In this document: piece after piece, positions 1-6,947 of the stretch
How the letters are laid out: the number at the start of each line of letters is the position of its first letter
How positions within the stretch are numbered: the first letter of the stretch is position 1
NCBI GenBank assembly: GCA_020433785.1
Contig: JAGRCC010000393.1
Span: 1 to 11,116, forward strand
Length of the DNA: 11,116 nt
DNA from: Anaerolineae bacterium
Lineage (GTDB): Bacteria > Chloroflexota > Anaerolineae > 4572-78 > J111
Direction: 5' to 3'
Notes under the pieces: model-generated
What the model was told of the DNA's origin: nothing
Database searches by the model: none
The model's input: only the letters and a program-made list of their open reading frames with translations
Position numbers and translations under genes: made by a program

Positions 1-788
1 ACCACGAAGTCGGCACCGCCGGCCAATGTGAAATCGACCTGCGCTTCGACACCATGACCCGCATGGCCGATAAACTCATCACCTACAAATACATCGTCAA
101 GCAAGTGGCCCGCCTCAACGGCATGAGCGCCACGTTTATGCCCAAGCCGCTCTTTGAAGATAACGGCAGCGGCATGCACACCCACCAGAGCCTCTGGAAA
201 GGCGGCGAAACCGTCATGTATGATGAAGCCGGTTACGCCGGCCTGTCCGACATCGCTCGCTATTACATCGGCGGGCTGCTCAAGCACGCCGCCGCCATTT
301 TGGCCTTCGCTGCGCCCAGCACCAACTCCTACAAGCGCTTGGTGCCCGGCTACGAAGCCCCGATCAACCTGGTTTACTCCCAGCGCAACCGCTCAGCCAT
401 CTGCCGGATCCCCATGTACTCCAGCAGCCCCAAAGCCAAGCGCATCGAGTTCCGCGCCCCCGACCCCAGCTGCAACCCCTACCTGGCCTTCTCCGCCATG
501 TTGATGGCCGGCCTTGACGGCGTTCAAAACCAAATCGACCCCGGCGCGCCGATTGACAAGGACCTCTACGATCTACCTCCGGATGAAGCGGCCCAAATCA
601 CCAACACCCCCGGCACGCTCGACGCCGTACTCGAGGCGCTGGAAGCTGATAAAGAGTTCTTGCTGCAAGGTGATGTCTTTACCGAAGATTTGATCGATGC
701 CTACATCGATTACAAACGCTCTGACGAGATTGACGCCGTTCGCTTGCGACCGCACCCGTATGAGTTCAATCTCTACTTTGATATCTAA
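1..788 (+). CDS. glnA: Glutamine synthetase type I, C-terminal half (5' end outside window)
   Basis: Catalyses ATP-dependent amidation of glutamate with ammonia, the main cytosolic entry point of nitrogen. The reading frame is open from the left edge (first complete codon at base 3), giving about 261 residues of an enzyme usually 440-470 long. It begins inside the conserved block [15 protein letters not shown]. The metal/substrate block [14 protein letters not shown] follows, then [13 protein letters not shown], then the ATP/phosphate loop RNRSA, and a C-terminus ending [11 protein letters not shown]. The motif DLYDLPPDE holds the tyrosine (codon 567-569) that corresponds to the adenylylated Tyr397 of the E. 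coli enzyme. This fits with glnE lying 144 bp downstream. The ATG at base 54 is internal, not a start. Nothing in the visible part suggests decay. Identity is very secure; control by adenylylation is inferred from the tyrosine motif and the neighbour. Confidence 0.98.
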   Translation, partial: HEVGTAGQCEIDLRFDTMTRMADKLITYKYIVKQVARLNGMSATFMPKPLFEDNGSGMHTHQSLWKGGETVMYDEAGYAGLSDIARYYIGGLLKHAAAILAFAAPSTNSYKRLVPGYEAPINLVYSQRNRSAICRIPMYSSSPKAKRIEFRAPDPSCNPYLAFSAMLMAGLDGVQNQIDPGAPIDKDLYDLPPDEAAQITNTPGTLDAVLEALEADKEFLLQGDVFTEDLIDAYIDYKRSDEIDAVRLRPHPYEFNLYFDI

Positions 789-805
789 GCAAAAATCATT
801 CAGTA

Positions 806-835
806 TTGTAGGCCAAACTTAAGTCTGGCCTACAA
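806..835. repeat. 10-bp perfect inverted repeat just after glnA
   Basis: Arms TTGTAGGCCA (806-815) and TGGCCTACAA (826-835) are perfectly complementary around a 10-base centre that itself contains the palindrome ACTTAAGT (817-824). No T-run follows on either strand, so it is not an intrinsic terminator by itself. It lies between the glnA stop and the real terminator and may protect the mRNA 3' end. Confidence 0.6.
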
Positions 836-853
836 AAACCCTACTGTATCATC

Positions 854-888
854 AAAAGGGATGAATCTGACCGGTTCATCCCTTTTTT
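854..888 (+). terminator. Intrinsic terminator of glnA
   Basis: A 12-bp perfect stem, AAAAGGGATGAA (854-865) with TTCATCCCTTTT (875-886), closes a 9-nt loop and runs into a tract of six Ts (883-888). This is a classic rho-independent terminator on the + strand. It should separate glnA transcription from glnE, which then needs its own promoter. Confidence 0.9.
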
Positions 889-916
889 ATTGCTTTTCCT
901 AATCCCCAATTTCAAC

Positions 917-922
917 TATAAT
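917..922 (+). promoter_or_regulatory. Consensus -10 box for glnE, implying a leaderless transcript
   Basis: A perfect TATAAT lies 10 bases before the glnE ATG at 933. Transcription would start about 7 bases downstream of the box, at about 929-933, so the mRNA would have almost no 5' leader. No good -35 hexamer is seen (T-rich stretch near 890-899). No Shine-Dalgarno sequence precedes the ATG, which agrees with leaderless initiation. Confidence 0.5.
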
Positions 923-932
923 ATTCATTAAG

Positions 933-3900
933 ATGGCCCCACTAACCTTCAAGGGCGCTGAAGCCCTTCTACTGACCGAGACGCCCGATGCTGAGGCTAT
1001 ACGAACCTGGCTGGCTCCGGTTGGCTTAGCCGATATTCCAGCCGCCGAACGCTGCTTGAACCGCATCGCCAAATCTGAGCCGGCGCGCCAGGCGCTGGCC
1101 CCGGTTTTGCCGCACCTGCTCAACGCCCTGGCCGAAACCACCACCCCCGACCGGGTCCTGGTCAACTTTGAACGATTTATCAATAACGCCTCCAATCAAC
1201 TGGCACTCTATCACGATTTCGCCGCTAACCCTCGCGCTATTGAAATCCTGCTAAAGATTTTTGAAGGCAGCCAATTTCTCACCGAAATTCTGCTGCGCAA
1301 CCCCAACTATTTCGACCGCCTGACCGCCCACCACCAATTGACCCAACCCAAAACCCTGCCTCAATTTATGGCCGATACCCGCGCCATTCTATCGCGAACC
1401 TTCGACGCTACCGATCCGCAAAATATCGCCACTCTTGACTCCCTGCGCCGGTTCCAACGTTGGGAGTTGCTGCGCACCGGCGCTTCCGATCTATTAGGCG
1501 CGTTTGATCTATCAACCATCACCTTGCAATTGTCACACCTGGCCGACAGCCTGGTTGAAACTGCCCTCGCCTTGGCCGCCCGGCAGTCAGACATCGACGC
1601 CGCCGATTTTTTTGTGATTGGCATGGGTAAGTTGGGTGGGGAAGAACTCAACTACAGCTCCGACATCGATCTGCTGTTTTTGGCCGCCGCCAAACCCAGC
1701 GCCTACCGCCAGTTGGGCCAGCGGCTCATCGAAAACCTGACCCGCATGACCCCCGAAGGCTTTCTGTATCGGGTCGATATGCGGCTCAGGCCCTGGGGCA
1801 GCACCGGCGAGCTGGTGTCATCGGTCGACGGCTACTTGAGCTACCTCCACCAACACGCCCGCTTGTGGGAACGGCAGGCGCTGTTGAAAGCGCGGGTGAT
1901 TGCCGGCAACAAAAAACTGGGAGAAACGTTTCTCCGCAACATCCAACCCGAACTGTTCATTACCCCCGCCGATACCGTCCGCGAGGAGATTCGGGCGCTC
2001 AAAGCGCGCATCGAAACCCAGCTCAAGCAGCGTGGCCGCCAGTGGGGCGAGGTCAAATTAGGCGAAGGCTCCATCCGCGATATCGAATTCGTCACTCAGT
2101 ACAACCAACTGGCCTACGGCCGAAAAATGCCCCAGGTGCGCGGGTCAAACACGCTTAAAGCGCTGTCGGTCCTTTTTGCCAAAAATCTTCTGACCGCCGA
2201 CGAATACCGTGTGCTGACCGAGGGCTACACCTTTCTGCGTACCGTTGAACACCACTTGCAGCTCATGCATTATCGCCAAACCCACACCCTGCCCGACGAC
2301 CCAGACGACTTAACTCACCTGGCCCGGCGGCTGGGGTTTCGCGGCAGCGAGGCCGGCCACCGCTTTGTCGATCAATATCAGCAGCACAGCACCATCATTC
2401 GGTTGGTTTTCCAACAGCAGTTAGACGATAACGCCGAGTCTAATACCCAGCCAGCGCCGGTTGACCCAACCGCTTTTGATCGACCGGCCGAGTTACTGCC
2501 GCACTTGGCTCAGATGCACGCCTCCTACCTCAAAACCTTCAGCCCCCCGGAAATCGAACATCACGCCGCGCTAATGGTCGATCTGAGCGACCGCCGGCCG
2601 GTGCGAGTTGAGGCCGAACCGCTGCCCGACGATTTCTGGCGGGTCACCATTGTCGGCTTTGATTATCTTGGCGAACTGTCCCTAATCTGCGGCTTATTGT
2701 TTGTCCATGGTTTTAACATCCACGCCGGCAGTGTCTTCACTTACGAACCGGCCCCTGAACCGGCGCTGCCCGGTCATCACGCCGCTGGACGCCGCCCCCA
2801 TTACCGCACCAAAACCGGCCAACTGATCCCCCGCCGAAAAATTGTCGATGTTTTTACCGTTAAGGCCACCAATGGGGCGTCGCCAAACGGCTGGACCGGA
2901 TATGAGCAAGATTTGGCCCAGCTGGTCAGCCGGCTGCACACGGGCCAAGGCGACGAGGTTCAGGGTCAACTGGCCAAACGTATCGCGGCCGCGTTGACGA
3001 CCGCCGCCGCTGACCCGGCCGTTCTCTATCCGGTCGATATCGAGATCGACAACGATGCGTCTCGCAATTATACCGTTCTCAAAGTAGATGCGCCGGATAC
3101 CATTGGCTTTCTATACGAATTAGCCAACGCCCTGGCCTTGCACGGTATCAACATCAGCCGCATGGCGGTTGAGACCGCCGGCAGCCGGGTCCGCGATACG
3201 CTCTACGTGAGCGACAGCCTCAATGAAAAAATCACCGATCCGGCCAAACAGCTTGAACTGCGGGCGGCGACCGTTTTGATCAAGCAGTTCACGCACCTGC
3301 TGCCTCGCTCGCCCAACCCCGAAGCAGCGCTGCTCAACTTTAGGGAGTTTGTCGGCAACCTGTTCCGCCGGCCCAACTGGCCCGAAGATTTCGCCTCGCT
3401 GGAACAGCCGGAACTGCTGGCCACTATGGCCCGCCTGTTGGGTGTAAGCGATTTTCTCTGGCAAGATTTCTTGCGTATGCAGCACGCCAATCTTTTCCCC
3501 GTGCTAAAAAATTTGGCGGCGCTGCAAGAGAGCAAAAGCAAATCAGACCTGCGGGCCGAATTAGCCGTATTGATGAGCCGGACGCCGCCCGGCCCGCCTC
3601 AACGCCAGGCGCTCAACGCTTTCAAAGATCGCGAGATGTTTCGTATCGACATGCGCCAAATCCAGGGTTACATCACCGGCTTCGGTCAATTTTCCGCTGA
3701 GTTATCCGACCTAGCCGAAGTGGTGGTCGAAGAGGCTTACCGCATCGCCGCCCGTGATTTACGCGCCCACTACGGCCTCCCCCGGCTGAGCAATCGCCAC
3801 CCGTGCGCTATGACCATCTGCACGTTGGGCAAATGCGGCGGGCGCGAGTTGGGTTTTGCTTCAGACATCGAGCTGATGCTGATCTACGCCGGCAACGGCC

Positions 3901-4658
3901 GGACCACCGGTCCCCGCGTCATCACCACGGCTGAGTTTTTCGACCGCCTGGTTAGTGAGATCAATAATGTCATCGACGCCAGGCGGGAAGGGATATTTGA
4001 ACTGGACCTGCGGCTGCGGCCCTACGGCAAAGCGGGCAGTTTAGGCGTATCGCTCGACGCCTTTCGGCGCTACTTTGCGCCCGAGGGCGACGCCTGGCCG
4101 TATGAACGCCAGGCTCTGGTCAAGCTGCGGCCTATCGCCGGGGATGTCAAGCTGGGCCAGCAAATCATCAAGCTGCGCGATGACTTTATTTACCACGACG
4201 AACCGTTTGACATCGCCGCGATGCGAGCGATGCGTGAGCGGCAGGTTCGACATCACGTCACCGCCGGCACGATCAACGCCAAACTCAGCCCCGGCGGGTT
4301 GGTTGATATTGAATATCTGGTGCAGGGCTTGCAAATCACCTACGGTCAGCGTTACCCCAGCTTAAGGGTAACCAACACCAGCGAAGCCATGACCGCCCTG
4401 GCTGCTGTTGGCATTTTGCCCCAACAAGATTATGTGCATTTGCGTGAAGCGCTGAGTTTTCTGCAAGATTTAATTAATGCGCTGCGGATGGTGCGGGGCA
4501 ACACCAAAGATTTGACCGTTCCTCCGGTTGACAGCGAGGAGTTCATTTATTTAGCCCGCCGGATGCGGTACAAGGATGGCAATCTGGTTCAACTCAACTA
4601 CGACCTCACCACCCACACCAGCCGGGTGCAAGAGATCAACAGCCGGATATTGAGTTAG
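933..4658 (+). CDS. glnE: GlnE adenylyltransferase/deadenylylase with inserted GlnD-like tandem ACT module
   Basis: Bifunctional enzyme that attaches AMP to, and phosphorolytically removes it from, the regulatory tyrosine of glutamine synthetase. At 1241 aa it is about 300 longer than E. coli GlnE (946). The N-terminal deadenylylase half has the nucleotidyltransferase motif GMGKLGGEELNYSSDIDLL (Asp244, Asp246) and DMRLRP (Asp282), then a helical region with GSIRDIEF (379-386). Residues about 520-792 resemble the C-terminus of GlnD: YLKTFSPPEIEHHA at 532, a first ACT domain from 568 interrupted by a Pro/His/Arg-rich insert, then IDNDASRNYTVLKVDAPD opening a second ACT domain (about 712-765). 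The C-terminal adenylyltransferase half has GKCGGRELGFASDIEL (Asp978, Glu980), LDLRLRP (Asp1025) and GGLVDIEY (1121-1128). Glu980 replaces the usual second Asp. The ATG at 933 fits the TATAAT box. Glutamine binding by the ACT pair is inferred from GlnD. Confidence 0.95.
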   Translation: MAPLTFKGAEALLLTETPDAEAIRTWLAPVGLADIPAAERCLNRIAKSEPARQALAPVLPHLLNALAETTTPDRVLVNFERFINNASNQLALYHDFAANPRAIEILLKIFEGSQFLTEILLRNPNYFDRLTAHHQLTQPKTLPQFMADTRAILSRTFDATDPQNIATLDSLRRFQRWELLRTGASDLLGAFDLSTITLQLSHLADSLVETALALAARQSDIDAADFFVIGMGKLGGEELNYSSDIDLLFLAAAKPSAYRQLGQRLIENLTRMTPEGFLYRVDMRLRPWGSTGELVSSVDGYLSYLHQHARLWERQALLKARVIAGNKKLGETFLRNIQPELFITPADTVREEIRALKARIETQLKQRGRQWGEVKLGEGSIRDIEFVTQYNQLAYGRKMPQVRGSNTLKALSVLFAKNLLTADEYRVLTEGYTFLRTVEHHLQLMHYRQTHTLPDDPDDLTHLARRLGFRGSEAGHRFVDQYQQHSTIIRLVFQQQLDDNAESNTQPAPVDPTAFDRPAELLPHLAQMHASYLKTFSPPEIEHHAALMVDLSDRRPVRVEAEPLPDDFWRVTIVGFDYLGELSLICGLLFVHGFNIHAGSVFTYEPAPEPALPGHHAAGRRPHYRTKTGQLIPRRKIVDVFTVKATNGASPNGWTGYEQDLAQLVSRLHTGQGDEVQGQLAKRIAAALTTAAADPAVLYPVDIEIDNDASRNYTVLKVDAPDTIGFLYELANALALHGINISRMAVETAGSRVRDTLYVSDSLNEKITDPAKQLELRAATVLIKQFTHLLPRSPNPEAALLNFREFVGNLFRRPNWPEDFASLEQPELLATMARLLGVSDFLWQDFLRMQHANLFPVLKNLAALQESKSKSDLRAELAVLMSRTPPGPPQRQALNAFKDREMFRIDMRQIQGYITGFGQFSAELSDLAEVVVEEAYRIAARDLRAHYGLPRLSNRHPCAMTICTLGKCGGRELGFASDIELMLIYAGNGRTTGPRVITTAEFFDRLVSEINNVIDARREGIFELDLRLRPYGKAGSLGVSLDAFRRYFAPEGDAWPYERQALVKLRPIAGDVKLGQQIIKLRDDFIYHDEPFDIAAMRAMRERQVRHHVTAGTINAKLSPGGLVDIEYLVQGLQITYGQRYPSLRVTNTSEAMTALAAVGILPQQDYVHLREALSFLQDLINALRMVRGNTKDLTVPPVDSEEFIYLARRMRYKDGNLVQLNYDLTTHTSRVQEINSRILS

Positions 4659-4675
4659 CCCACCGAAGCAGAAGG

Positions 4676-4868
4676 CAGTTTCAGCCGCTGAAGAGGTCGG
4701 TTTCAGCCGCTGAAGAGGTCGGTTTCAGCCGCTGAAGAGGTCGGTTTCAGCCGCTGAAACTAGTGGTTTCAGCACGTGAAACTAGTGGTTTCAGCGGCTG
4801 AAACTCATGGTCTCACGGGCTGAAACTGAGAGTTCCACAGGCTGGAACGGGCGGTTCCACCGGGAGAC
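4676..4868. repeat. Array of nine 22-bp repeats, each with a 17-bp palindromic core
   Basis: Nine units with an exact 22-base period start 18 bases after glnE. Core starts are at 4678, 4700, 4722, 4744, 4766, 4788, 4810, 4832 and 4854. The consensus core GTTTCAGCCGCTGAAAC is an inverted repeat (8-bp arms, 1-nt centre). Spacers of 5 bases differ between units (GGTCG-like in the first three, TAGTG, CATGG and others later). Units 1-4 are nearly identical and later units diverge. In unit 8 a T-A pair of the stem has become C-G on both sides (GTTCCA with TGGAAC), a compensatory change. The period is not a multiple of three, so coding is unlikely. With the promoter at 4913 this accounts for the 327-base gap between glnE and higB. 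Confidence 0.9.
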
Positions 4869-4912
4869 ACAAATAATCCCCAAGAAACCGTAAGGCAGTG
4901 TGACCAGCTGGC

Positions 4913-4941
4913 TTGACAAGCGTCACCCCACCAGTTACAAT
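4913..4941 (+). promoter_or_regulatory. Sigma-70-type promoter of higBA
   Basis: TTGACA (4913-4918, perfect -35) is spaced 17 bases from TACAAT (4936-4941, one mismatch from the -10 consensus). Transcription would start near 4948, leaving a leader of about 38 nt before the higB GTG. Type II antitoxins usually repress such promoters, but I could not pick out a clear operator palindrome here. Confidence 0.8.
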
Positions 4942-4985
4942 TCGTATTATGAGATAGTTTTTCTGAATGAGTAAGGGCGGTACTC

Positions 4986-5264
4986 GTGATTAAGTCATTT
5001 CGCCACAAAGGGTTAGAGGATTTCTTTTATGATGGGACGAAAAGGGGTATTCAACCTATACACGCGAGTAAACTGGCGGATATATTAGATGTACTCAACG
5101 CTGCAACGACCATTCAAGATTTGAACTTCCCAGGCTCAGGCTTGCATCTATTGCAGCCCAAACAAGCTAACCGTTGGGCCGTCAAGGTTTCAGGGAATTG
5201 GAGAATAACCTTCCGCTTTGAAGATGGCGACATTTACGAAGTAGACTATGAAGATTATCACTAG
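4986..5264 (+). CDS. higB: HigB-type toxin (RelE superfamily mRNA interferase)
   Basis: Predicted ribosome-dependent mRNA-cleaving toxin of a type II toxin-antitoxin pair. It has 92 residues, the family's usual length. The start is GTG, preceded by the ribosome-binding sequence AAGGGCGG (4973-4980), and no better start is in frame. Family hallmarks are all present: the N-terminal IKSFRHKGLEDFF, then HASKLADILDVLNAA, DLNFPGSGLHLL, and the C-terminal VSGNWRITFRFEDGD with VDYEDYH. Arg73 in NWRITF is the conserved basic residue of the RelE-like active site. Toxin-before-antitoxin order, with only 6 bases between the genes, is typical of higBA. Base composition is visibly lower in G+C than the flanking genes, which fits acquisition by transfer. 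I see no frameshift or truncation, so it appears intact. Confidence 0.95.
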   Translation: MIKSFRHKGLEDFFYDGTKRGIQPIHASKLADILDVLNAATTIQDLNFPGSGLHLLQPKQANRWAVKVSGNWRITFRFEDGDIYEVDYEDYH

Positions 5265-5270
5265 GGGGCA

Positions 5271-5582
5271 ATGATGAGACCACAGAACAGACAACCGGCC
5301 CACCCTGGCCGGATACTCAAGAATCTTTATCTGGCGCCGTTGGGCATTTCTAATACCAAGTTAGCCGAAACAATAGGCGTTTCCCGTAAGGCCATTTCCT
5401 ATATTGTCAACGAGCGCAAGTCCGTAACGCCTGAAATGGGGTTGCGTTTAGCGCGAGCTTTTCCCAACACGTCGGCTGAATTTTGGTTGAATTTACAAAA
5501 GAATTACGACTTATGGCAGGCCGGGCAAGATGCCGATTATTTACAGGAGATTCAACCGTTGTTTGAGGCAACGCCCGCTTGA
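5271..5582 (+). CDS. higA: HigA-type antitoxin (XRE-family HTH)
   Basis: Antitoxin partner of the preceding toxin gene. It is expected to bind HigB and to repress the shared promoter. At 103 residues it matches the VapI/HigA family: HPGRILKNLYLAPLGIS at the N-terminus, a helix-turn-helix at about 28-50 (KLAETIGVSRKAISYIVN), then LRLARAF and the family signature TSAEFWLNLQKNYDL (67-81). There are two adjacent ATG codons, at 5271 and 5274. The G-run of the ribosome-binding site (5264-5268) is only 2 bases from the first but 5 from the second, so translation may start at 5274, making it one residue shorter. It overlaps nothing and is followed by a convergent gene. Identity as a HigA family member is secure; the promoter-repression role comes from the family. 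Confidence 0.95.
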   Translation: MMRPQNRQPAHPGRILKNLYLAPLGISNTKLAETIGVSRKAISYIVNERKSVTPEMGLRLARAFPNTSAEFWLNLQKNYDLWQAGQDADYLQEIQPLFEATPA

Positions 5583-5654
5583 TTCCCCGATGTGAGACCA
5601 AACTTTATCTTGACTGCCAGTTTGAGACAAAGACTCTCCAATTCAAACTCAAAC

Positions 5655-5669
5655 GCTAATCCCATTAGC
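5655..5669. other. Small hairpin between convergent genes
   Basis: GCTAAT (5655-5660) and ATTAGC (5664-5669) form a 6-bp stem with a 3-nt loop in the 97-base gap between higA (+) and the glycosyltransferase gene (-). On the minus strand it is followed by GTTTGAGTTTG, only moderately T-rich. It could be a weak terminator of the minus-strand operon. Confidence 0.3.
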
Positions 5670-5679
5670 CAAAGTCTTG

Positions 5680-6921
5680 CTAACCATACTCGCTTGCCAT
5701 CCGTTCAAAAATCTCCAGCAGTTCGTCGGCAATATGGTCCCAACTGTAGCGCTCCACCCACTGCCGGGCTTGATTGCCCAGTTGATCGCGCAACACGCCA
5801 TATTTGAGTAGCAAGATGATCTTAGCCGCCATCGCCTCAGCGTCTCGACCAGGGACGAGATAGCCGTTGAAGCCGTCCTCGATGCTAAACGACAGCCCGC
5901 CCACATCCGAGGCAATCACCGGCGTGCCGCAGGCCATTGCCTCGATAGCCACCATGCCAAATGACTCGTAATGGGAAGGCATAACCACCATTTCGGCGGC
6001 GGTGTAATAATAAACCAGCTTATCCTGATCCTTTGCGCCCAAAAACGTCACCAAATCGCCGATTTGCAGCGACTCGCGCAGCTCCTGCAGCCGCTCGAAC
6101 TCCCGCATTTCCAATTCCGAATCCTGGTTGGGGTCGCCCCCCACAATCGAGAGGCACACGTCTTTGACCAAAACCGGTTCGCGCTGCTTGACTACCGCCA
6201 AAGCTCGCAACAGGGTATCGATCCCTTTAAGCGGCTGCATCCGCCCCACAAACAGGATCAGCTTGTGGTGAGCCGGCACGTCGATGGCGGCCTTAGCCTC
6301 GTTCCGGTCGATGGGCTGAAAGCGGTCGAGATCGACGCCCGGCGGCACAATCTCAATCTTTTCCGGCGGCGCGCCATAGGCCCACATCATGTGGTTGCGA
6401 TCCAACGGCGTGGCTGCAATAATCCGGTCGGCCGAGCGCATAATTTCACCTTCACAGTTGAGCCGCTGAGCCGTATCGCGCTCGGCCGGCGATTGGGCCA
6501 CCCGGTTTTTCAGTTCGGCCAGGGTGTGAAACATCTGCGCGTACGGAATACGCCAGTAATGCCGCAACGCTCCGGCGGCAATGCCCGACAGCCAGTAGTG
6601 ACTAAAGATCACGTCGTACGTTTGCCGTTGGGCAATAACATTCTCCACAAATTCATCGATGTGAAAGTAAATATCGTTTTTATTGTAAGGTCGCTCCGGC
6701 CCGGTTTTGATATAAAAGACCCGGCCACATGCCGCCAAACGATCATCGATAGGGGGCAGGGTCGGGTCTTGAGAGCGGGTGTACACGTCAACCGCGATAC
6801 CCTTGTTACTCAAAGCGCGGCTCAAATCACGAACGTAAACATTCATTCCGCCCGTTTCTTTGCCGCCCAGAGTCGCCAAAGGGCTGGTGTGTATGCTTAA
6901 CATCGCTATACGTTTTATCAT
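5680..6921 (-). CDS. GT4 family glycosyltransferase (MshA/sucrose-phosphate-synthase-like)
   Basis: Predicted cytosolic retaining glycosyltransferase with two Rossmann-like domains (GT-B fold), 413 residues. The N-terminal acceptor domain opens with HTSPLATLGGKETGGMNVYV (11-30), the glycine loop typical of the MshA/sucrose-phosphate-synthase branch, and has SHYWLSG (107-113). The C-terminal nucleotide-sugar domain has VPPGVDLDRF (192-201), GRMQPLKGID (226-235, with Arg227 and Lys232 that contact the donor phosphates) and the E-x7-E motif ESFGMVAIEA (Glu319, Glu327). All catalytic features look intact. It is the last gene of a three-gene minus-strand operon, 26 bases after the acetyltransferase gene, so a role in an envelope or exported glycan is more likely than mycothiol synthesis. 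The donor and acceptor cannot be told from sequence. The ATG at 6921 gives the usual short N-terminus; its ribosome-binding site is weak. Confidence 0.92.
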   Translation of the reverse strand: MIKRIAMLSIHTSPLATLGGKETGGMNVYVRDLSRALSNKGIAVDVYTRSQDPTLPPIDDRLAACGRVFYIKTGPERPYNKNDIYFHIDEFVENVIAQRQTYDVIFSHYWLSGIAAGALRHYWRIPYAQMFHTLAELKNRVAQSPAERDTAQRLNCEGEIMRSADRIIAATPLDRNHMMWAYGAPPEKIEIVPPGVDLDRFQPIDRNEAKAAIDVPAHHKLILFVGRMQPLKGIDTLLRALAVVKQREPVLVKDVCLSIVGGDPNQDSELEMREFERLQELRESLQIGDLVTFLGAKDQDKLVYYYTAAEMVVMPSHYESFGMVAIEAMACGTPVIASDVGGLSFSIEDGFNGYLVPGRDAEAMAAKIILLLKYGVLRDQLGNQARQWVERYSWDHIADELLEIFERMASEYG

Positions 6922-6947
6922 GATGTTGACTTTCGCTAATCAGGTCC

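Noticed and set aside
4676..4868. CRISPR array
   Set aside because: Repeats are regularly spaced, but the spacers are only 5 bases and partly identical. Units are palindromic and no cas gene is present.
4805..5008. Minus-strand small open frame across the repeat array and higBA promoter
   Set aside because: It runs through a 22-bp repeat (not a multiple of three) and a near-consensus promoter on the other strand, and has no recognisable motif.
5971..6900. Long + strand open frame (309 codons) opposite the glycosyltransferase gene
   Set aside because: No recognisable domain and shadow-like composition. The minus strand encodes a complete GT4 enzyme with all motifs.
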